In this document: one piece after another, positions 43,526-52,489 of the stretch | How positions within the stretch are numbered: the stretch's first letter is position 1 | Layout: the number at the start of each line of letters is the position of its first letter | From: Marispirochaeta sp963667435 | GTDB lineage: Bacteria > Spirochaetota > Spirochaetia > JC444 > Marispirochaetaceae | Length of the DNA stretch: 64,000 nucleotides | Assembly: GCA_963667435.1 (NCBI GenBank) | Contig: OY763414.1 | Coordinates: forward strand, 3,348,001-3,412,000 | Reading direction: 5' to 3' | Notes under the pieces: generated by a model | What the model was told of the DNA's origin: nothing | What the model saw: the letters and a program-made list of their open reading frames with translations, nothing else | Database searches by the model: none | Position numbers and translations under genes: made by a program

Positions 43526-45004
43526 ATGTATTTGAAGCGTGCGAAACTTGGTACAGCCATTGGCTCAGCGTTCTCGGTCGTTCTTCTGGGTGCGGGGATG
43601 GTACTGCGCGAAGTTACCAACATCGACTCGATCGTGCTGTCCATCATCACTTTCGTCGCCGTCGGTGGGTCGGTCGTGACTACCGCACTGTGGGCGATCG
43701 GTGGCGCAGAAGACCTGAACCACTGGTACGAGCAAGTACTCGACTTCATCTACCTGCCGCTGTCGATAACCGATATGGACATGAAGTGGACGTTTATCAA
43801 CGAACCGGTGAAGAACATCATCGGCGTGACCCGTGAGGAGGTGATCGGCGATCACTGCTCGCGCTGGAATGCCGATATTTGCAATACCGAGAAATGCGGT
43901 GTCATGATGCTTCGGCGTGGCTTAAGCCGGTCCTACTTCACCAATGAAGGCGTTAATCGCAATTTCCAGGTCGACACCACGTATCTCTACGACCGACGCA
44001 ACAAGAAAAAGCAGGTCGGCCATCTGGAGCTCGTTTCAGACGTGACGACGAAGGTGCGTCTCGGGACCGCTGTGGATCAGCTCAAACTGTCGTCGCAAAC
44101 GCTCGCGTCGACGATCGAGCAGGAAGCATCCACCACTGCCGAGATCTCGGCAACGGCGGAGGAGTTTGCCCAGAACATTAGGAGTATCTCCGGCAACACT
44201 GAACGGCAGTTCAGAACGATCGAAGAAACTGTTTCAGGACTCGAGGAGATGGCTGCGAGCGTCCAGTCCGTCGCAACCAACGCGGCAAAGGCATCCAGCG
44301 CGTCACGTGAGAGCGTGGAGACAGCCGAAGCTGGCAGAGCCGAGATCGGCGAGTCGGTTCGCGGAATCAAGGAGATCTCGGATAGTCTGATAGCGATCTC
44401 GGACGAGATATCGAGACTGAGCGATAAGGCAGCCGCCGTGGACGAGATCCTTCAGGTCATCAATTCGATAGCCACCCAGACCAACTTGCTCTCGATGAAC
44501 GCGGCGATCGAGGCAGCGCACGCCGGGGATGCCGGTCGCGGGTTCAGCGTGGTCGCCTCCGAGATCCGCAAGCTCGCTGAAGATTCTCAGACGTCATCGA
44601 AGGAAATCGAGCGGATTATCGACGAGATCAAGCTCAACATCAGCAAGGCGCTTAATCTGTCGATCACCGGTCGTGAGGTCGCAACGAAAAATGCTTCAGT
44701 CGTCGAAACCTCGCTGGAGGCGCTCGGTCGGATCGTCAACGGAGTCGAGCTGATAAATGACATGCTTGCCGGCATCGAGACAACAACGAAGGAGCAGTCC
44801 TCGGCTAACTCCGACATCCTCAACGACGCGAAGAACCTGATGGCGATCTCCAACGAGATCCGAGACGCCGTAAGCGAGCAATCTCAGGGTATCCAGCAAA
44901 TCAGCGCTGCCCTCCAGACTCTTGCCGACGGTACGAGCCATACCGTGGAGTCCGCTGAAGAGTTGATGACAACAGCCGACACTCTCGCACTCGCCGACGA
45001 ATAG
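43526..45004 (+). CDS. Methyl-accepting chemotaxis protein with cytoplasmic PAS domain
   Basis: About 492 residues. Two short hydrophobic segments near the N terminus (about 10-60) with almost no periplasmic loop, then a PAS domain (about 70-185) containing GDHCSRWNADICNTEKCGV, where three Cys could bind a cofactor or metal or sense redox. The signalling domain follows, with the conserved hairpin tip INSIATQTNLLSMNAAIEAAHAGDAGRGFSVVA. ATG 43526 follows GAGGAG. Codon use is markedly GC-rich compared with all neighbours, and the gene lies between two insertion-sequence relics, so recent lateral transfer is likely. Confidence 0.9.
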   Translation: MYLKRAKLGTAIGSAFSVVLLGAGMVLREVTNIDSIVLSIITFVAVGGSVVTTALWAIGGAEDLNHWYEQVLDFIYLPLSITDMDMKWTFINEPVKNIIGVTREEVIGDHCSRWNADICNTEKCGVMMLRRGLSRSYFTNEGVNRNFQVDTTYLYDRRNKKKQVGHLELVSDVTTKVRLGTAVDQLKLSSQTLASTIEQEASTTAEISATAEEFAQNIRSISGNTERQFRTIEETVSGLEEMAASVQSVATNAAKASSASRESVETAEAGRAEIGESVRGIKEISDSLIAISDEISRLSDKAAAVDEILQVINSIATQTNLLSMNAAIEAAHAGDAGRGFSVVASEIRKLAEDSQTSSKEIERIIDEIKLNISKALNLSITGREVATKNASVVETSLEALGRIVNGVELINDMLAGIETTTKEQSSANSDILNDAKNLMAISNEIRDAVSEQSQGIQQISAALQTLADGTSHTVESAEELMTTADTLALADE

Positions 45005-45006
45005 GC

Positions 45007-45041
45007 GTTCAGACCAGCGTCTTCGGGCGCTGTCACTGAAC
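45007..45041 (+). terminator. Hairpin after the chemotaxis receptor gene
   Basis: GTTCAG at 45007-45012 pairs with CTGAAC at 45036-45041, and CAGCG with CGCTG inside. It begins 3 bp past the stop. It has no T-run, so intrinsic termination is uncertain. Confidence 0.4.
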
Positions 45042-45179
45042 CTGCAGATAGCGCCGTTCGGAGAGCATGTGCTTTAATCATAGGAAAAACTAACTCCGAG
45101 CGCGACCATAAAGCGGCTCCCCTGCAAGAATCATGTAATCCTTTTGCACTATTTTTGTGTGACTTATAGACATAGTTTC

Positions 45180-45828
45180 TGGACTTAACCCCAGACAGTA
45201 GACAGGTAGTTAAGTCTCCTATAATTTCAGAAGAAGACATAATATGGGAAGCAAGCGCAGGAAGTACACCAAGTAATTTAAGAAGGAATCTGTAGAGTAC
45301 CTAATACGTTCCGGCAATCCGGCCAGTAAAGTTGCCGCTGAGTTGGGACTCCGTCAAGAGTTGCTCAGTCGCTGGCGGAGAGAATACGAGCAACATAAAG
45401 AAAAGGCCTTTCCCGGCAATGGAAATCCTGTTGAAGCTGAGTTGGCTAAGCCCCGGAAGGAACTGGAAGATGTCAAGATGGAGAGGCACATCCTAAAAAA
45501 AAGCCGTGACCATTTTCAGCAAGGATCAGAAATGATATATGGGTTCATTAACGATCATTCTGATACCTATCCGGCGGTGAAAATGGCAAAGGTATTAGGA
45601 ATCCGCCGAAGCAGATACTATCGCTGGCTGCAGAGAAGTAAGTATCGTTTTTCAAAGCAGATTGAAGAAAGAGATCTGGTGAAAACGATCAAGGATATTT
45701 AGGAAGATACAAAATATTCTCTTGTTACACCGAGAATTACCGGAGAGCTGAAAAAGAAAGGTACACTGACAAATCACAAAAAGGTCGCCAGGCTCCTTCG
45801 AGAGAATTCGTTGAATCATCGAATCAAG
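45180..45828 (+). mobile_element. IS3-family element, truncated on the right
   Basis: The left end TGGACTTAACCCCAGACAG matches the relic at 29929 for about 50 bp. OrfA begins at 45244 and runs into OrfB sequence, which stops matching near 45828, where it abuts the broken recombinase on the other strand. No right end is present. Confidence 0.72.
45244..45828 (+). pseudogene. IS3 OrfA/OrfB transposase remnant
   Basis: Starts MGSKRRKYTK, then an in-frame TAA at 45274 where a Glu codon is expected. It continues FKKESVEYLIRSGNPASKVAAELGLRQELLSRWRREYE and the zipper EDVKMERHILKK. OrfB-type sequence follows in the same frame (MIYGFINDHSDTYPAVKMAKVLGIRRSRYYRWL), another stop at 45700, then RITGELKKKGTLTNHKKVARLLREN. 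The catalytic domain is lost. Confidence 0.8.
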
Positions 45829-46735
45829 AGCGCCTTTCTGACTTCCGGGAGGAGGGGGACGTATCTCTCTTCCCCGTTCTTCGGGGCTTTGATTCCGTCG
45901 GCAAAGCTCCATGAGTGTTGAACGTGGAGCCTGTCCTTTCCGATATTCTCACGCCGAAGGGCTATCACTTCCCCGGATCGTAGGCCGGTAGCCATGGCTA
46001 CCAGATTACCGACGCGGGCCCGTTCATCCTTCCAGGAGATGGAGAATAGTTTTTTTACTTCCTTGGGAGAAAGAATATCCCGCTTTGCGGCCTTCCCTGA
46101 AAACTTCCGAAGGCCGTTCCCGGATTCTCGGACAATATCCCGTGGTCTACGCAATAGGTAAGGGCGACGGTCTCGACTGTGAGCATCATATTTATCGTCT
46201 TGGCCGCTAAGCCCTTCTCGGATAGTTTGAGCTGGAAGGACTGGGGCTTCTCCCGGTAACGTCCTTTAGCCGGTCTCCGGTGAAAACTCCTCCCAGTGTT
46301 TGAGGCGGCGGGTCTGTTCGTAGCAATGCCGTTTCCCGATGCTGTGACTGTAGGCGTGTTTTCCTTCACATACGGGCTTTCCTCATAGTTCCAGAACCGG
46401 CGAAGGAAGGGGATTAGATCCTCGCTGTCCGGGCCGTTGCTGGGGAGGGTAGCGTCCTCGATGAAGCCCCGGGATTGAAGGGCGGTTACTATGCACCCTG
46501 CATCCCCCTGGTTAGCTCTGCGGTGCGGATACCAAAAAGGATAGATTCCAGATCAAAGACTTTTGAGGTCGCCTGCTTTGTTCGTTGCCTGCCTGACGGG
46601 ACGCCGTTTTACATCTAGTCGGCGACGACTAAAAGCGCCTCGGATTCATCCGTTTTGCCTGTGGATTTTGCCGGTAGGTATTTGTTTGTCTTTGGATTTT
46701 TAAGCGAAGCATAGAAAACAGGGCCTCGCATAAAC
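45829..46735 (-). pseudogene. Tyrosine recombinase (phage-type integrase), broken and 3'-truncated
   Basis: Pieces on the minus strand line up as one integrase. N terminus from 46735: MRGPVFYASLKNPKTNKYLPAKSTGKTDESEALLVVAD, then a stop. SAM-like core-binding region near 46200: GLAAKTINMMLTVETVALTYCVDHGILSENP. Start of the catalytic domain near 46000: LVAMATGLRSGEVIALRREN, carrying the first catalytic Arg. The second half with the His/Arg and Tyr residues is missing, cut off at the IS3 relic. Its place next to a tRNA gene fits an integrative element that used that tRNA as its attachment site. Confidence 0.78.
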
Positions 46736-46866
46736 AGAGAAAACCGACGCATGCTCCCCACCATGCAGCTTTTGCTATCTACAAAAACTGTCTTACAGTT
46801 GATATGGGAGAAACGCCGGTTTTCCGGTAGTTTCCATATTCCCCGGTAATTACCAGAAGAACGATT

Positions 46867-46939
46867 TAGCAGGGACAGGACTCGAACCTGCGACCTCCGG
46901 GTTATGAGCCCGACGAGCTGCCAACTGCTCTACCCTGCG
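46867..46939 (-). tRNA. tRNA-Met (CAT), initiator type
   Basis: A complete 73-nt cloverleaf on the minus strand. Acceptor CGCAGGG pairs with CCCTGCT, leaving the first pair C1:T72 unmatched, and the anticodon stem has three consecutive G:C pairs flanking CTCATAA. The mismatch at 1-72 and the GGG/CCC stem are hallmarks of bacterial initiator tRNA. CCA is not encoded. Its 3' end faces the broken integrase. Confidence 0.93.
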
Positions 46940-47116
46940 TCGTTGTGGGATGTAATGTAGTCTCATTCAGATAAAATGTCAACCCCGAAATGACCTGAAC
47001 ATTTGAATAGTGAAATTGCCGGTTAATCCTTACTGTTTTTGCCAAGAAATATTATTTTCATGGTACCATATAGTAAATGTTGCATGATTTGCCGGCAACT
47101 TTTAAAGGAGTAGTAC

Positions 47117-48535
47117 ATGAGTGATCTCCGACAGGCAGCTGAACAGGAATTGATTTTCGGTCTTGATGCCCGACCTCCTCTGGGACAGACCATTGTTGCT
47201 GCGTTACAGCATATGGCTGCAATTTTCGTTGGGATAGTAACCCCGGCGATTGTCATATCCGGAGCCCTCGGATTCGATGCAGAGCTGAAGGCATATCTTG
47301 TATCCATGTCCCTGCTGGTGTCCGGAATCGCAACCTTTATACAGGTGCGCAAGATCGGTCCTGTAGGTTCCGGTCTTCTGTCTATCCAGGGTACAAGTTT
47401 CACTTTCCTTGCCACTGTAATTGCCATCGGGTTTTATGTTAAAGGTAACGGCGGTTCCCAGACCGAGATGATGGCTGCAATTATTGGTACAACCCTGATC
47501 TGCTCTGTTGTGGAGATGATTTTCAGCCGTTTTATCCCACTGCTGCGAAAAATCATAACCCCCCTGGTCAGCGGGGTGGTGGTTCTTCTTATAGGTATAA
47601 ACCTGATTACAGTTGGAATCCGTGATGCCGGAGGCGGTGCCTATCTGCTTGCTAATAAACCTGAAGCATATGCAAGCTGGAATAATCTGATGCTTGCAGG
47701 TGTTGTGCTTCTTGCCGTGGTTATTTTCAACCGCAGCAGGAATAAATGGCTTCGTATGGGGTCTATCTTTCTCGGAATGATGGTTGGATATGTTGTTGCA
47801 GCAGTCCTGGGGCAGGTTAATTTCGGTGCCATTGGCAAAATGGACATTATTACTCCTCCCATCCCTTTTCGCTACGGCTTTGCCATTGCCTGGCCCTACG
47901 TTATTCCCATGGCGATTCTCTATCTGATTACCACAGTGGAGTCTATAGGCGATCTTACCGCAACCAGTATGATTTCCGGACAGCCCGTGGAGGGACAATT
48001 GTATACAGATCGCCTTGCAGGGGGTGTTCTTGGTGATGGTGTCAACTCGGCCATCGCATCCGTTTTCAACAGTTTTCCAAACACCACTTTCAGTCAGAAT
48101 AACGGCGTCATACAGATGACCGGTGTAGCCAGCCGATATGTCGGCTATTACATAGCCGGGCTGCTGGTACTCTTCGGCCTCTTTCCTGTTGTCGGTGGTC
48201 TCTTCAGCATTATTCCCGCCCCGGTTATCGGCGGCGCCATGCTGGTAATGTCTGGAACAATAGCGGCTGCGGGTATTCGCATTATTTCTACATCTACCAT
48301 AAACCGCAGAGGTGTGCTGATTATTGCTATCAGTCTCAGTCTCGGGCTTGGTATGGTGTTCCGCCCGGAGATTATGTATAACTTTTCTCCCTTTTTTAAA
48401 AGCATGCTTGGCAGTCCCATTACAACCGGTGGTTTGACAGCCATCATTCTGAATATTATTCTTCCAAGAGAGCTGTCTTCCCATCCGGTATCAAAGGATC
48501 CGGAAAAGGATGTAATGGGTCAGCAGGAGACATAA
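47117..48535 (+). CDS. Xanthine/uracil permease family (NCS2) transporter
   Basis: 472 residues with about 12-14 membrane helices. NCS2 features: LQHMAAIFVGIVTPAIV near the start, the SIQGTSFTFL helix, ESIGDLTATSMISGQPV, a motif with the conserved acidic residues of xanthine permeases, and NSFPNTTFSQNNGVIQMTGVASR. These favour purine (xanthine) over uracil. AGGAG lies upstream of the ATG. It overlaps the start of the molybdenum hydroxylase gene by one base (TAATG), so uptake and hydroxylation of the purine are coupled. Confidence 0.9.
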   Translation: MSDLRQAAEQELIFGLDARPPLGQTIVAALQHMAAIFVGIVTPAIVISGALGFDAELKAYLVSMSLLVSGIATFIQVRKIGPVGSGLLSIQGTSFTFLATVIAIGFYVKGNGGSQTEMMAAIIGTTLICSVVEMIFSRFIPLLRKIITPLVSGVVVLLIGINLITVGIRDAGGGAYLLANKPEAYASWNNLMLAGVVLLAVVIFNRSRNKWLRMGSIFLGMMVGYVVAAVLGQVNFGAIGKMDIITPPIPFRYGFAIAWPYVIPMAILYLITTVESIGDLTATSMISGQPVEGQLYTDRLAGGVLGDGVNSAIASVFNSFPNTTFSQNNGVIQMTGVASRYVGYYIAGLLVLFGLFPVVGGLFSIIPAPVIGGAMLVMSGTIAAAGIRIISTSTINRRGVLIIAISLSLGLGMVFRPEIMYNFSPFFKSMLGSPITTGGLTAIILNIILPRELSSHPVSKDPEKDVMGQQET

Positions 48536-50805
48536 TGATTAGAGACAAGGCCGAAGGGGCATTCCGCAACGATGCCGCGGCTAAGGTAACCGGTCGTGCA
48601 CAATTTGCGGATGATTATGTTTTTCCCCGCATGGTGCACGGAGTTCCGGTTTTTCCGGACATACCCCATGGCAGGATTGTCAGTATTGACACCACTGCCG
48701 CAGAGAAGGCTCCGGGAGTAATACGGGTTTTCACCTGGAAAGATATCCCGGGTAAACTTGATTACGGGCAGATAAACCATGATATGCCCCTTCTTGCTCA
48801 TGACAAGATTAGACACTACGGCGATGTTTATGCACTGATCGTGGCGGAGACCCGGCAGCAGGCTCTTGATGCATCCAGGCTGGTTACACTTAAAACCGAA
48901 GCCCTTGAGCCGGTTTTTTCCACCCGAAATGCCCTCAACCCCGATTCGCCTGTACTCCGGGGAGATTCCAACCTGATTGAACATCATAAAGTTCGCAGAG
49001 GTGATCCGGATGCAGCTTTGAAAGATGCTGATCTTGTGTTGAAGAGACAGGCGCAAACAAGCTGGTTTGAGCACGCCTACCTTGAGCCGGAAGGTGCTGT
49101 CTGCTTTCCCCGGCAGGACGGAGTTCTTGAAATTTACGGAAGTCTGCAGCATCCGGTAAGTACCCGCAGGTTTATCTGCGCCTATCTGGGAATGCCTTTT
49201 GCGGATGTAGAGGTTTTCAGTCATCCTGTGGGCGGCAGCTTCGGAGGCAAGGATGACACCGCTTCTGTTGTCTGTGCCAGGGCAGCCCTTGCCGCAAAGC
49301 TGATAGGTCGGGCAGTCAAGATAATCTATAATCGTGAATGGAGCTTTCTGGAAAGCTATAAACGGCCAGCATATGAACTTGACTATACTGTCGGGTTCAA
49401 CAAAGAAGGGATTATACAGGGAGTAGTCTGCGATATCCTGGCAGATTCCGGCCCGTACACTTCTACTACTCCCTGGTCTACCTGGCGGTCTACGGTACAG
49501 AGCTGCGGCCCGTATCGGGTGGATAATGTCAGGACCGACGTACGCGCAGCTGCGACCAATAATCCTCCCACTGGTGCATTCAGGGGGTTTGGCTCTCCCC
49601 AGGTAAATTTTACTATCGAATCCATTATGGATGAGGCTGCCGAACAGTTGGGCCTCTCATCTCTTGATATTCGCCGGCGAAATATGCTTACCCAGGGAAG
49701 CAGCACCATCAACGGGCAGGTTCTGGATACTCACCGGGTCAGCCTCGGGGAGGTTATGGAAGCTGTTTCGGAAGATATTGATTACGAAAAAAAACTTGCC
49801 CGCTGCAGTTTCGGCAAGCCCGGCGACAATGGAATGCTCTACGGCATCGGCCTTGCAATATCCTACCGTGGTGCCAGTGTGGGCGCGGAAGCAAAGGACT
49901 TCTGCTCCTGTGTAATCAATTGTCAGTATGACGGATCGATTCTTCTGGAAACGGGCATTCACGAGAACGGTCAGGGGGCGCAGTCGGCCATGATGATGGT
50001 TCTGGCCAGGGAGCTTGGAGTTTCCCTCGGCAGAATCCGCTACACCGAAGCCACCACCAGTCAGGTTCCTGAAGGGGGCACTACAGTAGCTTCCCGGGGC
50101 ACCCTCATGGGAAGTGCAGCTGTGGTGGATGCGGTGAAAAACCTTAAAGTGGTTATCAGTGAGGTAATTGCTCCGGAACTCGGCACTTCTCCGGATAAGC
50201 TGGTTTTTGCGGATGACCGTATCTCCTCTGCGTCGGGAGATATCTCATGGGAAAAAGCTATGGCTGCTATGCACTCCGCACGGGTATATCCTTTTGCTTT
50301 CGGCAGTTTCAAGGCGCCTGAGGTTACCTGGCATCATGAGGACGGAACCGGAGAGCCCTACTTCACCTATGTATACAGCTGTCAGGCCGTGGAGGTGGAA
50401 GTTGACCCCCGGCGGGGAAAGGTTAAGGTTCTCAATGTAACTGCAGCTCACGATATCGGCCGGGCTGTTAATCCCGCCATGCTGGAAGGTCAGATATACG
50501 GAGGTGTAGTACAGGGAATGGGGATGGCACTGTATGAGGATCTTCAGGTTGTCGACGGAAAACCCGAAGCTCTCAACTTCAACAACTACCGCATTCCCCG
50601 GACTGTTGATATTGGCGAAATTAAAGCCCTTATCGTTGAGAACCGGGATCCCACATCGCCTTTCGGCTGCAAGGGAATTGGAGAACCAGCTCTTGAGCTT
50701 ATTGCTCCCGCATTGAATAATGCCCTGTACAGGGCAACCGGCAGGAGAGAGTACTCTCTGCCTATACCGGTTAAACGACTTGTATCATCAGAGGCTGAAG
50801 CATGA
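48535..50805 (+). CDS. Molybdenum hydroxylase large subunit (xanthine dehydrogenase family)
   Basis: 756 residues, the usual length of a stand-alone molybdopterin subunit. Motifs: KVTGRAQFADD at the N terminus; GGSFGGKDD (cofactor); PTGAFRGFGSPQ, where the Arg corresponds to a substrate-positioning residue; ENGQGAQS; and the catalytic Glu in CKGIGEPALEL. It hydroxylates purines or related heterocycles using water. It overlaps the 2Fe-2S subunit gene by 4 bp, but no FAD subunit gene is present in the cluster. Similarity to the selenium-dependent XdhD class is suggested by the neighbours only. Confidence 0.9.
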   Translation: MIRDKAEGAFRNDAAAKVTGRAQFADDYVFPRMVHGVPVFPDIPHGRIVSIDTTAAEKAPGVIRVFTWKDIPGKLDYGQINHDMPLLAHDKIRHYGDVYALIVAETRQQALDASRLVTLKTEALEPVFSTRNALNPDSPVLRGDSNLIEHHKVRRGDPDAALKDADLVLKRQAQTSWFEHAYLEPEGAVCFPRQDGVLEIYGSLQHPVSTRRFICAYLGMPFADVEVFSHPVGGSFGGKDDTASVVCARAALAAKLIGRAVKIIYNREWSFLESYKRPAYELDYTVGFNKEGIIQGVVCDILADSGPYTSTTPWSTWRSTVQSCGPYRVDNVRTDVRAAATNNPPTGAFRGFGSPQVNFTIESIMDEAAEQLGLSSLDIRRRNMLTQGSSTINGQVLDTHRVSLGEVMEAVSEDIDYEKKLARCSFGKPGDNGMLYGIGLAISYRGASVGAEAKDFCSCVINCQYDGSILLETGIHENGQGAQSAMMMVLARELGVSLGRIRYTEATTSQVPEGGTTVASRGTLMGSAAVVDAVKNLKVVISEVIAPELGTSPDKLVFADDRISSASGDISWEKAMAAMHSARVYPFAFGSFKAPEVTWHHEDGTGEPYFTYVYSCQAVEVEVDPRRGKVKVLNVTAAHDIGRAVNPAMLEGQIYGGVVQGMGMALYEDLQVVDGKPEALNFNNYRIPRTVDIGEIKALIVENRDPTSPFGCKGIGEPALELIAPALNNALYRATGRREYSLPIPVKRLVSSEAEA

Positions 50806-51269
50806 ATATTGAGGTAAACGGTATCGCCAGAACTGTGGATGATGCAAAAAGCAGCATGACCCTTCTTTCGTTCCTTAGAGAAGAACTTGCTCTGAAGGGT
50901 ACCAAGAACGGCTGCGGCATCGGCAGCTGCGGGACCTGCACCGTGCTTGTGGATATGAAGCCGGTACGCTCCTGTGTTACCCCCTTGGCAAAATGTGAAG
51001 GGAAAAAGATTCTTACCATTGAAGGCATGGCATCAGCAGACGGAACACTACATCCCATTCAGCAGGCGTTTATCGATGCCGGGGCAATACAATGCGGCTT
51101 CTGCACTCCGGGTATGGTTCTGAATGCCCGGGCCCTGCTCCATAAAAATCCTTCTCCTGAACGAGAAGAAATCCGGGCTGCCTTTAAGAATGTGCTTTGT
51201 CGCTGTACCGGTTATCAGCAGATTATAGATGCCGTCGAACTTGCCTCGAAGCGGATGAAGCAGCCCTGA
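50802..51269 (+). CDS. Molybdenum hydroxylase 2Fe-2S subunit
   Basis: 155 residues with eight cluster-binding Cys: the plant-ferredoxin-type set in CGIGSCGTCTV and the second domain's CGFCTPGM with CRCTGY. This is the electron-transfer subunit that takes electrons from the molybdenum site. It overlaps the large subunit (ATGA). With no FAD subunit beside it, the final electron acceptor must be supplied from elsewhere. Confidence 0.93.
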   Translation: MNIEVNGIARTVDDAKSSMTLLSFLREELALKGTKNGCGIGSCGTCTVLVDMKPVRSCVTPLAKCEGKKILTIEGMASADGTLHPIQQAFIDAGAIQCGFCTPGMVLNARALLHKNPSPEREEIRAAFKNVLCRCTGYQQIIDAVELASKRMKQP

Positions 51270-51273
51270 AGCT

Positions 51274-51747
51274 GTGGCAATTACCATTGTAACAGGGGAG
51301 ATCGATTCCGGAAAAACCGCCTGGCTTAAATCTCGTGCGGGCGCTGAAGGAGTTGTATCCTGGCTTTCTTTGAAGGCAGTGTCAGATGGTGAGTTCCTCG
51401 GTTACGATCTGCAAATGTTTCCTTCCGGGGCAACTTTACCCCTTGCGCGAATAATTCCTCCCTCAGAATCTGCTTTCAACTGGTTTCAGTTTCGCCGCTT
51501 CCGGTTTAACCCGGAGGCATTTTCAGAGGCTCAATCTTTCTTTGATAAATCCTCTGAACCGAACATCACCTTTATTCTCGATGAAGTCGGCCCGCTGGAA
51601 CTGGAGGGGCGCGGGTTTGCTCCGCTTTTGGAATCGATTCTTAAGACTGGTGCACCATTGACTCTGAGTATACGGCCTCTTCTTGTAGATGAAATACAGC
51701 GGCAGTTCTCTTTCAGTGCAGATGAGATAATGCGACTCCCCGGTTAA
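51274..51747 (+). CDS. THEP1-like P-loop NTPase
   Basis: 157 residues from a GTG start 4 bp after the iron-sulfur subunit stop. It has a Walker A at the very start (GEIDSGKT) and a Walker B with the THEP1 hallmark ILDEVGPLELEGRGF. THEP1-type proteins hydrolyse NTPs, and their role is unclear. Here the tight link to a molybdenum hydroxylase suggests a maturation or cofactor-insertion role. Confidence 0.75.
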   Translation: MAITIVTGEIDSGKTAWLKSRAGAEGVVSWLSLKAVSDGEFLGYDLQMFPSGATLPLARIIPPSESAFNWFQFRRFRFNPEAFSEAQSFFDKSSEPNITFILDEVGPLELEGRGFAPLLESILKTGAPLTLSIRPLLVDEIQRQFSFSADEIMRLPG

Positions 51748-51770
51748 CGGTTTCTCCATTTCGACCGGGC

Positions 51771-52373
51771 TCAATACAAGTCCGCTCCATTTCCCTTTAT
51801 TATCTGTTCCAGCCTTGCCAGGTCTTCCGGGGTATCTGCGTCGAGGTAGATGCCGGGATCGTCAACTTCAACTGCCAGTGGATTAAGGGGAACGATCACA
51901 TCCATCGCTTTCTGTCCGGGTTCCGCCTCGGCAATCATGCGCCGTGCTCCCTCGTTCAGCCGAACAGGATGGCCCCGCTTTCCTGAGTAGACCGGATAAG
52001 CCGGGATTTCTTCGTTTCCTGCGGCTGCCATTTTTTTCCACGTATCCGGTTTCAGCAGTGCAAGATCCCCGAGGCTGATAAGCACCATACCCGGATCTGC
52101 TGCGGAAAGGCCTGTCTGAAGGGAGCTGAGTCTCCCCAGCTTGTAGTGCTGGTTGGTGATCAGGTGAATCCGGCTGTCCACAGGCAGTATTCCTTCAAGT
52201 GGGACTGCCCCCTGTACAATAATCAAATGATCCAGTGCAAGAAGCGCAGTGCGGACTGTTTTCTGAATCAGCAGTTCTCCGTTAAACAACATCAGCTGTT
52301 TCGGACTGCCCATTCGTTGTGAACTGCCCGCTGCGAGAATGATGCCCTGTCTTATTGCGGAACCGGTACTCAT
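51771..52373 (-). CDS. MocA-like molybdenum cofactor cytidylyltransferase
   Basis: 200 residues. The nucleotidyltransferase signature IILAAGSSQRMGSPKQLMLF is followed by SSLQTGL, LISLGDLALL (metal-binding Asp) and a GKRGHPVRL motif typical of MocA. MocA-type enzymes attach CMP to molybdopterin, the form used by xanthine-dehydrogenase-family enzymes, matching the convergent hydroxylase operon. A C-terminal LDADTPEDLARLEQ is common in this group. Confidence 0.83.
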   Translation of the reverse strand: MSTGSAIRQGIILAAGSSQRMGSPKQLMLFNGELLIQKTVRTALLALDHLIIVQGAVPLEGILPVDSRIHLITNQHYKLGRLSSLQTGLSAADPGMVLISLGDLALLKPDTWKKMAAAGNEEIPAYPVYSGKRGHPVRLNEGARRMIAEAEPGQKAMDVIVPLNPLAVEVDDPGIYLDADTPEDLARLEQIIKGNGADLY

Positions 52374-52424
52374 GAGGTGATTTTACCGTTCCATGGGAGA
52401 ATGGTGCAAGCATGGAAGTCTCGG

Positions 52425-52453
52425 TTGACTTGTGAAGACGGCAGACGTAATAT
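52425..52453 (+). promoter_or_regulatory. Sigma-70-type promoter of the ABC importer operon
   Basis: TTGACT, a 17-bp spacer, then TAATAT, a near-consensus promoter. It lies 37 bp upstream of the substrate-binding protein ATG. Confidence 0.6.
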
Positions 52454-52489
52454 TTGGTCAAGCTTGCTTAACGAGGATGGTTCTTTATT

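Noticed and set aside
46940..47116. Possible purine riboswitch before the permease gene
   Set aside because: The conserved core of the purine aptamer (paired loops and the TCTACC junction) is not present.
47204..48484. A 426-residue open frame on the minus strand
   Set aside because: It is the antisense of the purine permease gene, has Cys/His/Asn-rich low-complexity content, and matches no family.
48535..50805. Selenocysteine in the molybdenum hydroxylase
   Set aside because: The frame has no internal TGA, so no selenocysteine is encoded; any selenium would be a cofactor ligand.
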